From NCBI RefSeq assembly GCF_900186965.1, contig NZ_LT906457.1, positions 1,576,501 to 1,640,500 on the forward strand: DNA of 64,000 nt, written 5' to 3'. Made by a program: the position numbers and the translations under genes. Below, one piece after another: positions 26,551 to 35,992 of this stretch. The notes beneath the pieces were generated by a model that was given only the letters and a program-made list of their open reading frames with translations, was not told where the DNA came from and did not search any database. Positions within the stretch are counted from its first letter, which is position 1. Each line of letters starts with the position of its first letter. This stretch comes from Legionella spiritensis. GTDB lineage: Bacteria; Pseudomonadota; Gammaproteobacteria; Legionellales; Legionellaceae.

Positions 26551-27909
26551 TTAATTAAGGGGCAGGCTGATTCTCACAAGAAGACCGCCATCCGGCCGAT
26601 TGCTCGCTGTAATGGAGCCTTTGTGCAGATTGACAGCTTGTTGCGCGATAGCCAAACCCAGACCGTATCCACCGGTTTTTTTCTCCCGGGAGGGATCCAC
26701 ACGATAGAAAGGATTAAATATTGTTTCCAGCTGTTCTTCAGGAACACCGGGGCCTTTATCTTCTATATCAATATAGACGTTTTTGTGATCATCATTCACG
26801 GACAACGTGACATAAACGGGTTCATTCATCGGCGAATAACGTAAGGCATTACGTAAAATATTTTCTATTGCACGATGAATCAAACGTTTGTCCAGCATCA
26901 TCTTTCCTGTTTTAAAGTCATGGATATCGAGTGTGACCTTATGTCCGCCAAATTCAAAATTGGCGTCGTTAATCGTTCGTTTGAGCAACTCAGCCAAACA
27001 AATGTTGGACGGATGGAGTTCATCAACCGATTTTTCCAGTCGCGCGTATTCGAGAATTTCGCCAATGAGTGTATTCAGACGAAGGCACTCTTCTTCCATG
27101 CGGGAAAATTCGGAGGCTGCATCATTACTGGCCTTTTTTCGCCCCAATTCAATAGCTATTTGCAGTCTGGCAAGCGGGGAGCGCAATTCATGAGATATGT
27201 CCTGCAGCAGACGCTCCTTGGAGTTAATTATATTTTCAAGTTGCTCGGCCATTCTGTCGAATTCGTCTCTTAAATCGTCAATTTCATCATGATAATGTCC
27301 TTTAAAACGTCCGACTCTTGTACTTAATTGCCCCGTAGCAATGGATTTGGCGGCCATTTTCAGCGAACGTAAGGGTTTGGTCAGGTAAAGCGACAGTAAA
27401 TAACATATTAATCCGCTGATAAAAATGGCTATAGTGAGCCTGATCGTTAATCCGGCCCATGGGATTTGTATCAAATGGGCTAATGGTTTCTCGCTGACAG
27501 CCGCCAGGCGATAAGCTTTGCCCGACGTGGATAAAATTTCATGACTGACGACCAAATTACCGAATTTCAGCAATCCTTCATCAAGTTTTGCATGAACCAG
27601 GTCATTGGCTATTTGCTTTACAAAGTTTGGAGGCGGACTGTCGCTGATGATTTCACCGGTACTGACCAGCAGGTACAGGGTCATTTGCCGTGAATTTCCG
27701 GTCTGTAACAGCCATTTCCTTAGCGCCTTTGAACGCCCGGATTCAAAAATAGCTACCGCGGCGTTGGCATAGCTGTCCATAAATACTTTTTCGCGGATAG
27801 GAATGGATGATTTGCGTGCGATTTCACTGGTTACCCAGGCTGTGGTTACAATAATCAGGATTGAAGCCAGCCAGAATGTCAGAAAAATTTTCCAATACAG
27901 GCTACGCAT
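26551..27909 (-). CDS. cpxA: CpxA envelope-stress sensor histidine kinase
   Basis: This 452-residue sensor kinase has a first membrane helix (residues about 7-28), a periplasmic domain to about 150, a second helix (155-175), a HAMP linker, the HisKA box DISHELRSPLARLQIA with phospho-acceptor His240, and an HATPase domain with the DKGPGVP and GYGLGLAIA nucleotide motifs. ELRSP and the overall layout match CpxA. The ATG at 27909 overlaps the end of the upstream response regulator by eight bases. In Legionella, CpxRA controls dot/icm and effector genes; here it sits at the end of the ybeZ-ybeY-corC operon. Confidence 0.92.
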   Translation of the reverse strand: MRSLYWKIFLTFWLASILIIVTTAWVTSEIARKSSIPIREKVFMDSYANAAVAIFESGRSKALRKWLLQTGNSRQMTLYLLVSTGEIISDSPPPNFVKQIANDLVHAKLDEGLLKFGNLVVSHEILSTSGKAYRLAAVSEKPLAHLIQIPWAGLTIRLTIAIFISGLICYLLSLYLTKPLRSLKMAAKSIATGQLSTRVGRFKGHYHDEIDDLRDEFDRMAEQLENIINSKERLLQDISHELRSPLARLQIAIELGRKKASNDAASEFSRMEEECLRLNTLIGEILEYARLEKSVDELHPSNICLAELLKRTINDANFEFGGHKVTLDIHDFKTGKMMLDKRLIHRAIENILRNALRYSPMNEPVYVTLSVNDDHKNVYIDIEDKGPGVPEEQLETIFNPFYRVDPSREKKTGGYGLGLAIAQQAVNLHKGSITASNRPDGGLLVRISLPLN

Positions 27910-28582
27910 TAAACATATACCCAAAGCCGCGTACGGTTTTAACCAACGGTTCTCCCTCTGGATTTTCGCCTAATTTATTGCGTAAATTACTAATGTGTAC
28001 ATCAATACTTCGATCATAGGCGGTGTATTTTCGACCCAGGGCGTATTCGGTTAATTCCTCTTTTGAAAAAGCCTGTCCGGGTGATTTAATTAACATTTCG
28101 AGAATGTTAAATTCGGCATTGGTCAGTTCCATTGGTTCGTCGTGATAGGTGACAAGACGTTTCGCACAGTCCACTACAATATTGTGATGTTGAATGATAG
28201 GGCGCTGGGTGGGAATTTTCTGGGTTCTGCGCAGAATGGCTCGCAAGCGCGCGACCAGTTCGCGAGGATTACAGGGCTTGGGCAAGTAATCATCCGCGCC
28301 AATTTCAAGCCCCACAATACGGTCAATATCATCGCCTCTGGCCGTCAACATAAGAACGGGTGTTTCCAGGTGCTCTCTAATCGCTTTTAAAACTTCAAAG
28401 CCGTTGAGCCGGGGTAGCATGACATCGAGAATAATCGCGTCAAACACTTGATTCAGTGCCTTTTTAACGCCGCTTTCACCGTCATGGACGCAAACGACAT
28501 GGAAGCCTTCCGGCTCAAGATATTGCACAAGCAAGTCTGTTAATTCTGTGTCGTCATCCACAATAAGAATGGTATTGTTCAT
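27902..28582 (-). CDS. cpxR: CpxR response regulator (OmpR family)
   Basis: The 226-residue regulator has a receiver domain with the acidic pocket DDD (residues 9-11), phospho-acceptor Asp53 in ILDVMLP, and the conserved Thr and Lys (MLTARGD, LPKP). The C-terminal winged helix has the OmpR-type EFNILEMLI, DVHISNLRNKLG and VRGFGYMF motifs. The start at ATG 28582 overlaps the corC stop by one base (TAATG), so translation is coupled. The earlier in-frame start would run 45 bases into corC and is unlikely. It pairs with CpxA immediately downstream. Confidence 0.93.
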   Translation of the reverse strand: MNNTILIVDDDTELTDLLVQYLEPEGFHVVCVHDGESGVKKALNQVFDAIILDVMLPRLNGFEVLKAIREHLETPVLMLTARGDDIDRIVGLEIGADDYLPKPCNPRELVARLRAILRRTQKIPTQRPIIQHHNIVVDCAKRLVTYHDEPMELTNAEFNILEMLIKSPGQAFSKEELTEYALGRKYTAYDRSIDVHISNLRNKLGENPEGEPLVKTVRGFGYMFNA

Positions 28583-29433
28583 TATTCTGTTGTCCTGGAA
28601 TTGGGAATGGTTCGTGTATCCGTGCAAGCCAGCAGTTTGATTCTTCGGGCGTCCGCGTTTATTACCTTGAATTCGAACTGATCGATTATAATCACCTCTC
28701 CCCGTTTGGGTAAATAACCAAATTTATTCATAACAATGCCGCCTATGGTGTCATAAGTCTCATCGCTGAAACGCGCACCGAGCTGCTCATTGAACTCTTC
28801 TATTGGTGTATGGGCTTTTACGATATATTGTGAGTCGCCGTGTTCTTTAATGTATGCTTCCTCATCAATATCAAACTCGTCCTCGATATCGCCAATGATT
28901 TGCTCGATAATGTCCTCAATCGTGACGAATCCGCTGACCGCACCATACTCATCAACAACAAGCGCCATATGATTGCGGTTGGTGCGGAATTCACTCAGCA
29001 ACAGATCCAGCCTTTTGCTTTCCGGCACAAAAGTGGCCATACGTACAATATCATGCAAATCAATCTGGTTGTTATTTTCAGCTTGATACCGTAATAAATC
29101 CTTGGCATGCAAAATGCCGATAATTTCATCAGAGCTATCGCCGGTTACCGGAAAGCGGGAATGTCCTGAGCGAGTGACAATATCAATGACTTGTTGCAGG
29201 GAGTCATGCTGGGACACGCAGGTCATTTGCTTTTTGGGAAGCATGATATCCCGTACCCTCATTTGGGAAAACTGGATAACACCTTCAATCATATCGAGTG
29301 TTTCCGAATCGATAAGCGCACGTATCTGCGCGTCTCTCAACAAGGCTATTAATTCGTCTTTGTTTTGGGGTTCAACCTGTAATATTTGTTTCAAGCGCAT
29401 GAACCACGAACTACTTTCATCCTCTTTATTCAA
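28582..29433 (-). CDS. corC: CorC/HlyC-family CBS-domain protein
   Basis: This protein has a pair of CBS domains (VRDIMLPKKQM..., SRFPVTGD; and FVPESKRLDLLLSEFR, ALVVDEYGAVSGFVTIEDI) and a C-terminal CorC_HlyC transporter-associated domain. It corresponds to E. coli YbeX/CorC, tied to Mg/Co efflux and ribosome maturation. The best start is TTG at 29433, with AGGA eight bases upstream, giving 283 aa; an ATG at 29469 would extend the overlap with ybeY to 44 bases. Gene order ybeZ-ybeY-corC is the classic one. The stop codon overlaps the cpxR start. Confidence 0.9.
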   Translation of the reverse strand: MNKEDESSSWFMRLKQILQVEPQNKDELIALLRDAQIRALIDSETLDMIEGVIQFSQMRVRDIMLPKKQMTCVSQHDSLQQVIDIVTRSGHSRFPVTGDSSDEIIGILHAKDLLRYQAENNNQIDLHDIVRMATFVPESKRLDLLLSEFRTNRNHMALVVDEYGAVSGFVTIEDIIEQIIGDIEDEFDIDEEAYIKEHGDSQYIVKAHTPIEEFNEQLGARFSDETYDTIGGIVMNKFGYLPKRGEVIIIDQFEFKVINADARRIKLLACTDTRTIPNSRTTE

Positions 29434-29905
29434 TCTGTTGTTCCTCTTCTTCTTGATATGGATTGGCAAAACCCAGTTTTGCCAGTAGTTTGACTTCGGT
29501 TTCCTTCATAACTGCGGCATCGCTGTCCTTGATATGATCAAAACCAAGCAGGTGCAAAACGCCATGAATAATAATGTGTGCCCAGTGAGAATCCAGGGCT
29601 TTTTGTTGTTGCTCGCTTTCAATAGACAGGACATCCGGACAAATGACGACATCGCCAAGCAATGGGTAATCAAGCTGGATTTCAGCAGGAATTGAGGCTG
29701 GAAACGCCAGAACATTGGTTGGCTTATCCTGCTTTCGATACGTCCCGTTTAGAGAGGTCATTTCTTCAATAGATACGAAACGCAAGGTCAACTCCGCTTT
29801 TGCAAGCTGGTGGCATAGTGGTAATTCGGCCCATGAAATCAACAATTTTTCCGGAAAAGGAAGATCTTTATCGCTCACGTTTTGCAAGTCAATCAGGTAA
29901 TTCAT
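29426..29905 (-). CDS. ybeY: YbeY endoribonuclease / rRNA maturation factor
   Basis: YbeY is a metal-dependent endoribonuclease needed for 16S rRNA 3' maturation and ribosome quality control. The 159-residue protein has the diagnostic zinc-binding HGVLHLLGFDH motif with three histidines, preceded by NGTYRKQDKPTNVLAFP, both family signatures. Its ATG overlaps ybeZ by four bases. The C-terminal acidic tail (QEEEEQQIE) overlaps the ribosome-binding region of corC. Confidence 0.96.
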   Translation of the reverse strand: MNYLIDLQNVSDKDLPFPEKLLISWAELPLCHQLAKAELTLRFVSIEEMTSLNGTYRKQDKPTNVLAFPASIPAEIQLDYPLLGDVVICPDVLSIESEQQQKALDSHWAHIIIHGVLHLLGFDHIKDSDAAVMKETEVKLLAKLGFANPYQEEEEQQIE

Positions 29906-30855
29906 TTTTTATTGTCTCTGGAATGGGTTTCATAACAATCAATGATACGCGATACGAGGGGGTGTCTCACTACCTCGCGGCTACTGAAGGTATGTATGGC
30001 AATATTCTCAATTCCTGACAATATTTTTACGGCATGGACCAGTCCCGAATGAATGCCTTTTGGTAAATCAATCTGGGTTATATCGCCCGTAATAACCGTT
30101 TTAGAGCCAAAGCCCATACGGGTCAGAAACATTTGCATTTGCATCATTGTGGTATTCTGAGCCTCATCAAGTATGATGAACGCTTCATTGAGCGTTCGTC
30201 CCCTCATGAATGCCAGGGGTAAAATTTCAATGACATCGCTCTGAATTAATTTCTGGCTTTCCTTGTAGCCAATCATTTCATAAAGCGCATCATAAATCGG
30301 GCGAAGGAATGGCAAAACCTTGTCTACAAGATCGCCTGGCAGAAATCCCAGTTTTTCACCCGCTTCCACTGCGGGTCTGACAAAAACAAGTTTCTGAACC
30401 TCGCCTTTTTCAAAGGACTCTATGGCCTTTGAAACGGCAAGGTAGGTTTTACCTGTACCTGCGGGCCCAATGGCAAAGGTGATGTCATGTTGGCTTATGC
30501 TGTCCAGATACGCCGCCTGCGTACTGTTTTTAGGGCGTATGGTTTTACGTGATAATTTGACTGGATGGTTCATAGCCGCCTGTGGTTCCTCATCGTTAAT
30601 TAATGGTAACAAGGTTTCCCTGGTGATTGGGTTATCGGAAAATAAATACAGTTGCCTGATGATTTGTTCGGCTTTTGACAACGATTGGGATGAGCAGCCG
30701 CATAAATGGATATGATCATTGCTCACTGTCACTGTTAATTTGAAATGGCGTTCAAGAAGGGTGATGTTTTCATGCAGGGCACCACATATATTTGCCAGGC
30801 GATCAGCACTTAAATCGGGTAGAGAAACCTGTTTACTCTGTAGTGTACTACTCAA
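29902..30855 (-). CDS. ybeZ: PhoH-like ATPase YbeZ
   Basis: The 317-residue PhoH-family NTPase carries Walker A GPAGTGKTY (about residues 130-138), Walker B FIILDEAQN, and ITGDITQIDLP typical of the family, preceded by a small KH-like N-terminal domain. YbeZ works with YbeY in RNA metabolism. It is the first gene of a minus-strand operon with ybeY, corC, cpxR and cpxA; miaB, often upstream in other species, is absent here. The promoter must lie in 30856-31146, shared divergently with the PHP gene. Confidence 0.93.
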   Translation of the reverse strand: MSSTLQSKQVSLPDLSADRLANICGALHENITLLERHFKLTVTVSNDHIHLCGCSSQSLSKAEQIIRQLYLFSDNPITRETLLPLINDEEPQAAMNHPVKLSRKTIRPKNSTQAAYLDSISQHDITFAIGPAGTGKTYLAVSKAIESFEKGEVQKLVFVRPAVEAGEKLGFLPGDLVDKVLPFLRPIYDALYEMIGYKESQKLIQSDVIEILPLAFMRGRTLNEAFIILDEAQNTTMMQMQMFLTRMGFGSKTVITGDITQIDLPKGIHSGLVHAVKILSGIENIAIHTFSSREVVRHPLVSRIIDCYETHSRDNKK

Positions 30856-31146
30856 TGTGTTTATAAATGTAAATGGCTCTATATTAAAGGATAGTTCATA
30901 TTGGTTTGAATTCGCAAGTGGAAAAATCAGGACGTGTGTTCATTTTATTCCTGGTCATGAGGAGTATTCGTATTTCTTACTGGTGTATAATTCCGGCAAA
31001 ATGATATGATCCTGTTGTTTGTCTGCCTATCTGCTCCTGCGTAAGGTATACTTACCTGTATTAAGGCATACCTGTCAGGCCAGTATTTTCGTGCGGAAGC
31101 AGGTTCTGTATGATTACAATTATTATTAATGTTGTTTCTGTCTATT

Positions 31147-31974
31147 ATGATTGATTTACACTGCCACAGCCATTTTTCCGATGGTCTTCACAGCCCGGAG
31201 TATCTTGTCGAGAAAGCCATTGCATCGAATGTCAAATTGTTGGCTTTGACCGATCACGATACGTTGGACGGGGTATCATCACTTCATACCGCGGCTCAGG
31301 ACAGGGACATAACCATTATTAATGGCATTGAACTGAGCACACGGTGGAAAAAATATGATATTCACGTTTTAGGTTATTTAATCAATCCTGACAATAAAGA
31401 CCTGGTCAGGCTGATTGATCAGCAAAATCAAAGCCGCATAAACCGTGCGCTGGAAATAGGGCAACGACTACAGACCGCGGGAATTAATGATGCTTATACA
31501 AAAGCTTGTGAGCTTGCGGGGCATCGGCGTGTCGGGAGGCCACATTTTGCGCAAGTCATAGTGCGTGAAGGATTGGCTGTTGATATGAAAATGTCTTTCA
31601 AACGATTTCTTGGCAGAGGCAAACCGGCTTATATACCGACGCCATGGATATCCATGTCCCAGGCTGTAGCCGCTATTAATCAGGCAGGTGGGCTGGCGGT
31701 ACTTGCCCATCCTCTCAAATATGATTTAACAAGAACGCGGCTGCACGAACTGGTTTGCGAATTCAAGGAAGCCGGAGGATTGGGTTTAGAGGTGGTGTCC
31801 GGGGAGATGGGCAAGGATGAGATTACCGCGTTGGCCGGCTTATGTTTGCGTTATCAGTTGCAGGCATCAACAGGATCGGATTTTCATGGTGAATCTGTTT
31901 CGCGTATTTCTCTTGGACGTCAGCGGCAACTCCCGCTAAACTGTACGCCAATATGGGATCAATGGGGCATTTGA
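31147..31974 (+). CDS. rnm: PHP-domain 5'-3' exoribonuclease (RNase AM / YciV)
   Basis: The protein has the PHP phosphoesterase metal motifs: HCHSHFSDG at the N-terminus (residues 5-13), LTDHDTLDG, NGIELSTRW, and the C-terminal STGSDFHG motif. E. coli RNase AM (YciV/TrpH) trims 5' ends of rRNA and degrades short RNA. The start is set at ATG 31147 (IDLHCHS) since this is the conserved beginning; ATG 31129 would add six residues and neither has a clear ribosome site. Followed by yciO, trpS, scpA, scpB and rluB, the order often found in gammaproteobacteria. Confidence 0.88.
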   Translation: MIDLHCHSHFSDGLHSPEYLVEKAIASNVKLLALTDHDTLDGVSSLHTAAQDRDITIINGIELSTRWKKYDIHVLGYLINPDNKDLVRLIDQQNQSRINRALEIGQRLQTAGINDAYTKACELAGHRRVGRPHFAQVIVREGLAVDMKMSFKRFLGRGKPAYIPTPWISMSQAVAAINQAGGLAVLAHPLKYDLTRTRLHELVCEFKEAGGLGLEVVSGEMGKDEITALAGLCLRYQLQASTGSDFHGESVSRISLGRQRQLPLNCTPIWDQWGI

Positions 31975-31986
31975 CAGGGGACTTTT

Positions 31987-32607
31987 ATGAGTCAGTTTTT
32001 CGCAATACATCCGGATAATCCGCAATCTCGTTTATTGAGGAGCGCCGCCGCGCTGATAGAGGATGGGGGGATTCTTGTTTATCCAACCGACTCAGGGTAC
32101 GCGTTAGGTTGTCAATTGGGAAATAAAGCGGCGCTGGAGCGAATAAGAAGAATAAGGCAGCTTGACAAGAATCATAATATGACTTTGGTCTGCCGCGATT
32201 TGTCACAGCTTGGTACTTACGCCAAAGTATCCAATCCTATTTTTCGCCTGTTAAAAGCGTTTACGCCGGGGCCTTATACGTTTATTTTGAACGCCACCCA
32301 TGAAGTACCCAGATTAATGTTACATCCCAAGCGCAAAACGCTTGGTTTGCGTGTGCCGGAGAACAACATAACCTTATCGCTTCTCGAATGCCTTGATGCT
32401 CCGCTAATGAGTACGACATTAATCTTGCCGGGTGCAAACTTACCCCTGAGTGAACCGGAAGCCATACGGGATTTACTTGGTAGCCAGATTGATTTAATTA
32501 TTGACGGTGGTAATTGCGGATATGAACCGACAACGGTCGTGGATTTAACGGGTGATTATCCGGCCATACTGCGTGAAGGGAAGGGTGATCCCGAGCCGTT
32601 TAGATAA
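31987..32607 (+). CDS. yciO: YciO/Sua5/YrdC-family protein
   Basis: This 206-residue protein belongs to the YrdC/Sua5/YciO fold, whose best-known members make threonylcarbamoyl-AMP for tRNA t6A. Visible motifs are VYPTDSGYALGC near the start, the KN-NMTLVCRDLSQ strand, PGPYTFILNAT, and LGLRVPEN. The match is to the YciO subgroup, which lacks clear t6A activity in E. coli. It starts 12 bp after rnm and is followed by trpS in the same orientation. Confidence 0.9.
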   Translation: MSQFFAIHPDNPQSRLLRSAAALIEDGGILVYPTDSGYALGCQLGNKAALERIRRIRQLDKNHNMTLVCRDLSQLGTYAKVSNPIFRLLKAFTPGPYTFILNATHEVPRLMLHPKRKTLGLRVPENNITLSLLECLDAPLMSTTLILPGANLPLSEPEAIRDLLGSQIDLIIDGGNCGYEPTTVVDLTGDYPAILREGKGDPEPFR

Positions 32608-32640
32608 ATAATCATAATGTTAACCAGATTGAGGAAATAG

Positions 32641-33855
32641 ATGTCAGCCTTGTTCAGTGCTAATAAACGTGTTGTGTCGGGAATGCGCGCCAGCGGACAT
32701 TTACATCTTGGTCATTACCATGGTGTGATAAAAAACTGGCTGACATTACAACATCAGTATGACTGCTATTTTTTTGTTGCGGACTGGCATGGTTTGACAA
32801 CGCGTTATGACGAACCCGGTTATATAGAAACCATTCTCTGGGATATGGTCATTGACTGGCTGGCTTGCGGTATAAATCCCAGTCTCTCAAAAATTTTCAT
32901 CCAATCCTGGGTTCCCGAACACGCGGAGTTGCATTTATTACTGTCCATGATAACCCCCATCGGCTGGCTGGAACGTGTCCCGACTTACAAGGATCAGCAG
33001 GAAAAATTGCACGAAAAGGATTTAACTACGTACGGTTTTTTAGGGTATCCGTTACTGCAAAGTGCGGATGTGTTGTTATATAAGGCAGATTTGGTTCCGG
33101 TCGGAGAAGATCAGGTCGCTCACATTGAGCTCATACGGGAAATCGCCAGGCGCTTTAACCACATTTATGGGTGTGAGCCGAATTTTGAGGCACTCGTCAC
33201 CGAGGCCATTAAAAAAATGGGTAAAAAAAATGGGAAACTCTACAGTGTATTGCGTAAGCAGTTTCAACAGGATGGTTGCCATGAGTCGCTAAACACGGCC
33301 AAAGCGTTACTGACTAACCAGCATAATTTATCGCTTGGGGATAAGGAGCGATTGCTGGGTTATCTGGACGGGACAGGAAAAATTATTCTACCTGAGCCGC
33401 AGCCATTGCTGACTGAGATGTCCAAAATGCCGGGTCTTGATGGTCAAAAAATGTCAAAATCCTACCATAACACCATCAAATTACGTGAAGAACCCGCGCA
33501 AGTAGAAAAGAAAATTCTCACTATGCCTACCGATCCGGCGAGAGTGAAGCGAACGGATCCCGGCGAGCCTGAAAAATGTCCGGTCTGGCCCTTCCATAAA
33601 ATTTATTCTTCCGAGTCGGAGCAGGAATGGGTACAAACCGGTTGCCGTACGGCAGGAATAGGTTGTATCGACTGCAAACGCCCCCTTGTTGATTCCATTA
33701 ACAAGGAACTCGCCCCCATTCAACAATCAATCAAGGATCTGGAATCCGACCTGGGTTCCGTCAAACGTATTGTGGCGGAAGGGAGTGAATCAGCCCGGGA
33801 AGAGGCGAACAAGACCATGGATGATGTCAGGGAAGTCATGGGCCTGGATTATTAA
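32641..33855 (+). CDS. trpS: Tryptophanyl-tRNA synthetase
   Basis: TrpS charges tRNA-Trp. The class I signatures are HLHLGHYHG (HIGH-like, residues 20-28) and QKMSKSYHN (KMSKS, residues 270-274). At 404 residues it is longer than the E. coli enzyme (334), mainly from an inserted region in the catalytic body and a C-terminal helical tail with GCIDCKRPL. This long form is known in several proteobacteria. Its stop overlaps the scpA start (TAATG), linking it to the segregation genes. Confidence 0.96.
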   Translation: MSALFSANKRVVSGMRASGHLHLGHYHGVIKNWLTLQHQYDCYFFVADWHGLTTRYDEPGYIETILWDMVIDWLACGINPSLSKIFIQSWVPEHAELHLLLSMITPIGWLERVPTYKDQQEKLHEKDLTTYGFLGYPLLQSADVLLYKADLVPVGEDQVAHIELIREIARRFNHIYGCEPNFEALVTEAIKKMGKKNGKLYSVLRKQFQQDGCHESLNTAKALLTNQHNLSLGDKERLLGYLDGTGKIILPEPQPLLTEMSKMPGLDGQKMSKSYHNTIKLREEPAQVEKKILTMPTDPARVKRTDPGEPEKCPVWPFHKIYSSESEQEWVQTGCRTAGIGCIDCKRPLVDSINKELAPIQQSIKDLESDLGSVKRIVAEGSESAREEANKTMDDVREVMGLDY

Positions 33856-34661
33856 TGACACAGGAAACGGCAGGCGTACGGCCCATGGTTCTGGCGATGG
33901 TAGACGGTAGGGAGATAACCGAAATACCCGCCGATTTATTTATTCCGCCTGATGCTTTGGAAATTTTGCTGGAATCTTTTTCTGGACCGCTGGATTTGCT
34001 GCTTTATCTGATAAAACGACAAAATATAGATATTCTTGATATACCGATTGCTCATATTACCCGGCAATACATGCAGTATATCCAATGGATGGAGGAGCAG
34101 CGTCTGGAGCTGGCCGCGGACTACCTGGTTATGGCAGCCATGCTGGCAGAAATTAAATCCAGATTGTTGTTGCCTGTCATCCATAATGAGGAAGACGGCA
34201 TCGAGGACGATCCGCGTCTGGCTCTCGTGCGTAAACTTCAAGCGTATGAAGAAATAAAAAAAGCGTCCTTGCAACTGGATGATTTACCACGACGTAACCG
34301 TGATTTTTTCCCGGTTCATGTCCATGCCACAGCGATTGAACCACAAATTATTTTTCCGGACGTATTGTTGGAGTGGTTGCCTGAAATGATGCGGGAGTTG
34401 ATAACGCGTCAGAGTCATCAAAGCCATCATGCAATCACGCGTGAACAGTTATCCGTACGTGATCGAATGACAGTGGTTCTTGAGCGGCTGCGTCATGAAA
34501 AAATTATTTTATTTCATCAGATTCTGATTCCAGAGGAGGGGCGAACGGGTCTGACGGTATCCATTCTGGCTATTCTGGAGCTGGCTAAAGAGTCATTGTT
34601 ACTGATTCAGCAAACGGCTTTGTTTGCACCGATACACATTATGGCGGTGGATTATGAATGA
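33855..34661 (+). CDS. scpA: Segregation and condensation protein A
   Basis: ScpA is the kleisin subunit that bridges SMC heads in the bacterial condensin. The 268-residue sequence shows the ScpA hallmark ESFSGPLDLLLYLIKRQNIDILDIPIAHITRQY near residues 35-70, the YLVMAAMLAEIKSRLLLP helix, and a C-terminal winged-helix region. About 30 residues precede the domain, a short extension typical of Legionella and relatives. It starts inside the trpS stop codon and overlaps scpB. Confidence 0.94.
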   Translation: MTQETAGVRPMVLAMVDGREITEIPADLFIPPDALEILLESFSGPLDLLLYLIKRQNIDILDIPIAHITRQYMQYIQWMEEQRLELAADYLVMAAMLAEIKSRLLLPVIHNEEDGIEDDPRLALVRKLQAYEEIKKASLQLDDLPRRNRDFFPVHVHATAIEPQIIFPDVLLEWLPEMMRELITRQSHQSHHAITREQLSVRDRMTVVLERLRHEKIILFHQILIPEEGRTGLTVSILAILELAKESLLLIQQTALFAPIHIMAVDYE

Positions 34662-35220
34662 TCAGGAAATAAAAGGGATACTCGAAGCGTTATTAATGAG
34701 TTCGGCTCAGCCCCTCACGATAGAACAGATGCTTTCCGTTTTTCACGAGGAAGAAAATCCGGGGCCTTTAAGGCTTCGGGAGTTGCTGGATAGACTGGCC
34801 AGGGATTATGACGGTCATGCTATTGAACTGGTTGAGGTGGCGAGTGGTTATCTGTTGCAAACCAGACTTAAATACAGTTCATGGATAATACGCCTGCAAG
34901 CTGAAAAACCGGCGCGATATTCCAGAGCTTTATTGGAAACACTGGCCATTATTGCCTACAAGCAACCGGTAACACGGGCTGATATTGAGGATATACGCGG
35001 CGTTTCAGTAAGCAGCTCCATCCTTAAAACCTTGCAGGAACGCGAATGGATAAGGGTGGCCGGGCACAGGGATGTTCCAGGCAAACCAGCGGTATATGTG
35101 ACAACCAGAATGTTTCTTGATTATTTTAATTTAACAAGCCTGAACCAGTTGCCTCCGATTGAGAATCAACCCGAAATATCCGGCAGCAATAGTGAGGCAC
35201 GTGTAGAAGAGTGCGTATGA
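34654..35220 (+). CDS. scpB: Segregation and condensation protein B
   Basis: ScpB, a dimer of tandem winged helices, binds the ScpA linker and regulates SMC-ScpAB. The 188-residue product has the usual IKGILEALLMSSAQPLT start, LEVASGYLLQTR-like strand, the SRALLETLAIIAYKQPVTRADIE segment and VPGKPAVYVTT. ATG at 34654 with GGTGG just upstream fits better than the start at 34624 inside scpA. It overlaps scpA by eight bases and rluB by four. Confidence 0.94.
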   Translation: MNDQEIKGILEALLMSSAQPLTIEQMLSVFHEEENPGPLRLRELLDRLARDYDGHAIELVEVASGYLLQTRLKYSSWIIRLQAEKPARYSRALLETLAIIAYKQPVTRADIEDIRGVSVSSSILKTLQEREWIRVAGHRDVPGKPAVYVTTRMFLDYFNLTSLNQLPPIENQPEISGSNSEARVEECV

Positions 35221-35957
35221 CAACAGAACGATTACAGAAGATATTAAGTCAGGCAGGACTGGGATCCCGACGGGAAATGGAGCGCTGGATAGCATCGGGC
35301 CTGGTCAGTGTGAACGGGGTGATGGCAAAAATCGGTGACAGTGCCGGGCCTGATGATCAAATCAAAGTCAAGGGTAAACCGATTGCCAATCCCCTCAAGG
35401 AAGAGACGAAAACAAGAATCCTGCTTTACCACAAGCCGGTCGGAGAAATATCCAGCCGCAGTGATCCCAGGCATGCGAAAACGGTTTTCGACAAACTTCC
35501 CTATTTGAAGAATGGTCGCTGGATACAGGTCGGTCGATTGGATATCAATACCTCCGGTCTCCTTGTTTTTACCAATAATGGTGAACTGGCGAATCGATTG
35601 ATGCATCCAAAATATGGCCTTGAAAGAGAATACGCCGTTCGAGTTCGCGGGCAAGTCACGGAAGATGCTGTAAACGCTTTGCTGAAAGGTGTTGAACTGG
35701 AAGACGGTGTCGCGCAGTTCAAACGTATTGAATTTCATGGCGGAGAGGGAGCAAACGCCTGGTATCATGTGATCCTGACCGAAGGCAAGAATCGTGAAGT
35801 CCGACGTTTATGGCAATCACAAGGATTGGAGGTCAGTCGTCTCATACGAATTCGTTACGGACAACTGACTATGCCGCGTTTTTTGACCAGAGGGCAATTT
35901 GTTGAACTCTCTCCGAAAGATGTGGGTTCTTTTATGAGTAAACTTGATAAATCCTAG
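35217..35957 (+). CDS. rluB: 23S rRNA pseudouridine synthase RluB
   Basis: RluB converts U2605 of 23S rRNA to pseudouridine. The 246-residue protein has an N-terminal S4 RNA-binding domain (RLQKILSQAGLGSRREMERWI), then the catalytic GRLDINTSGLLVFTNNGEL with the nucleophilic Asp, and the C-terminal EGKNREVRRLW motif. The start ATG 35217 overlaps the scpB stop (ATGA). It ends the rnm-to-rluB run and is followed by a perfect GC-rich hairpin before the convergent plcA. Confidence 0.94.
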   Translation: MTTERLQKILSQAGLGSRREMERWIASGLVSVNGVMAKIGDSAGPDDQIKVKGKPIANPLKEETKTRILLYHKPVGEISSRSDPRHAKTVFDKLPYLKNGRWIQVGRLDINTSGLLVFTNNGELANRLMHPKYGLEREYAVRVRGQVTEDAVNALLKGVELEDGVAQFKRIEFHGGEGANAWYHVILTEGKNREVRRLWQSQGLEVSRLIRIRYGQLTMPRFLTRGQFVELSPKDVGSFMSKLDKS

Positions 35958-35992
35958 GCTGCAAAAGCGTGTGTTGATTTATCCCAGGTCAT

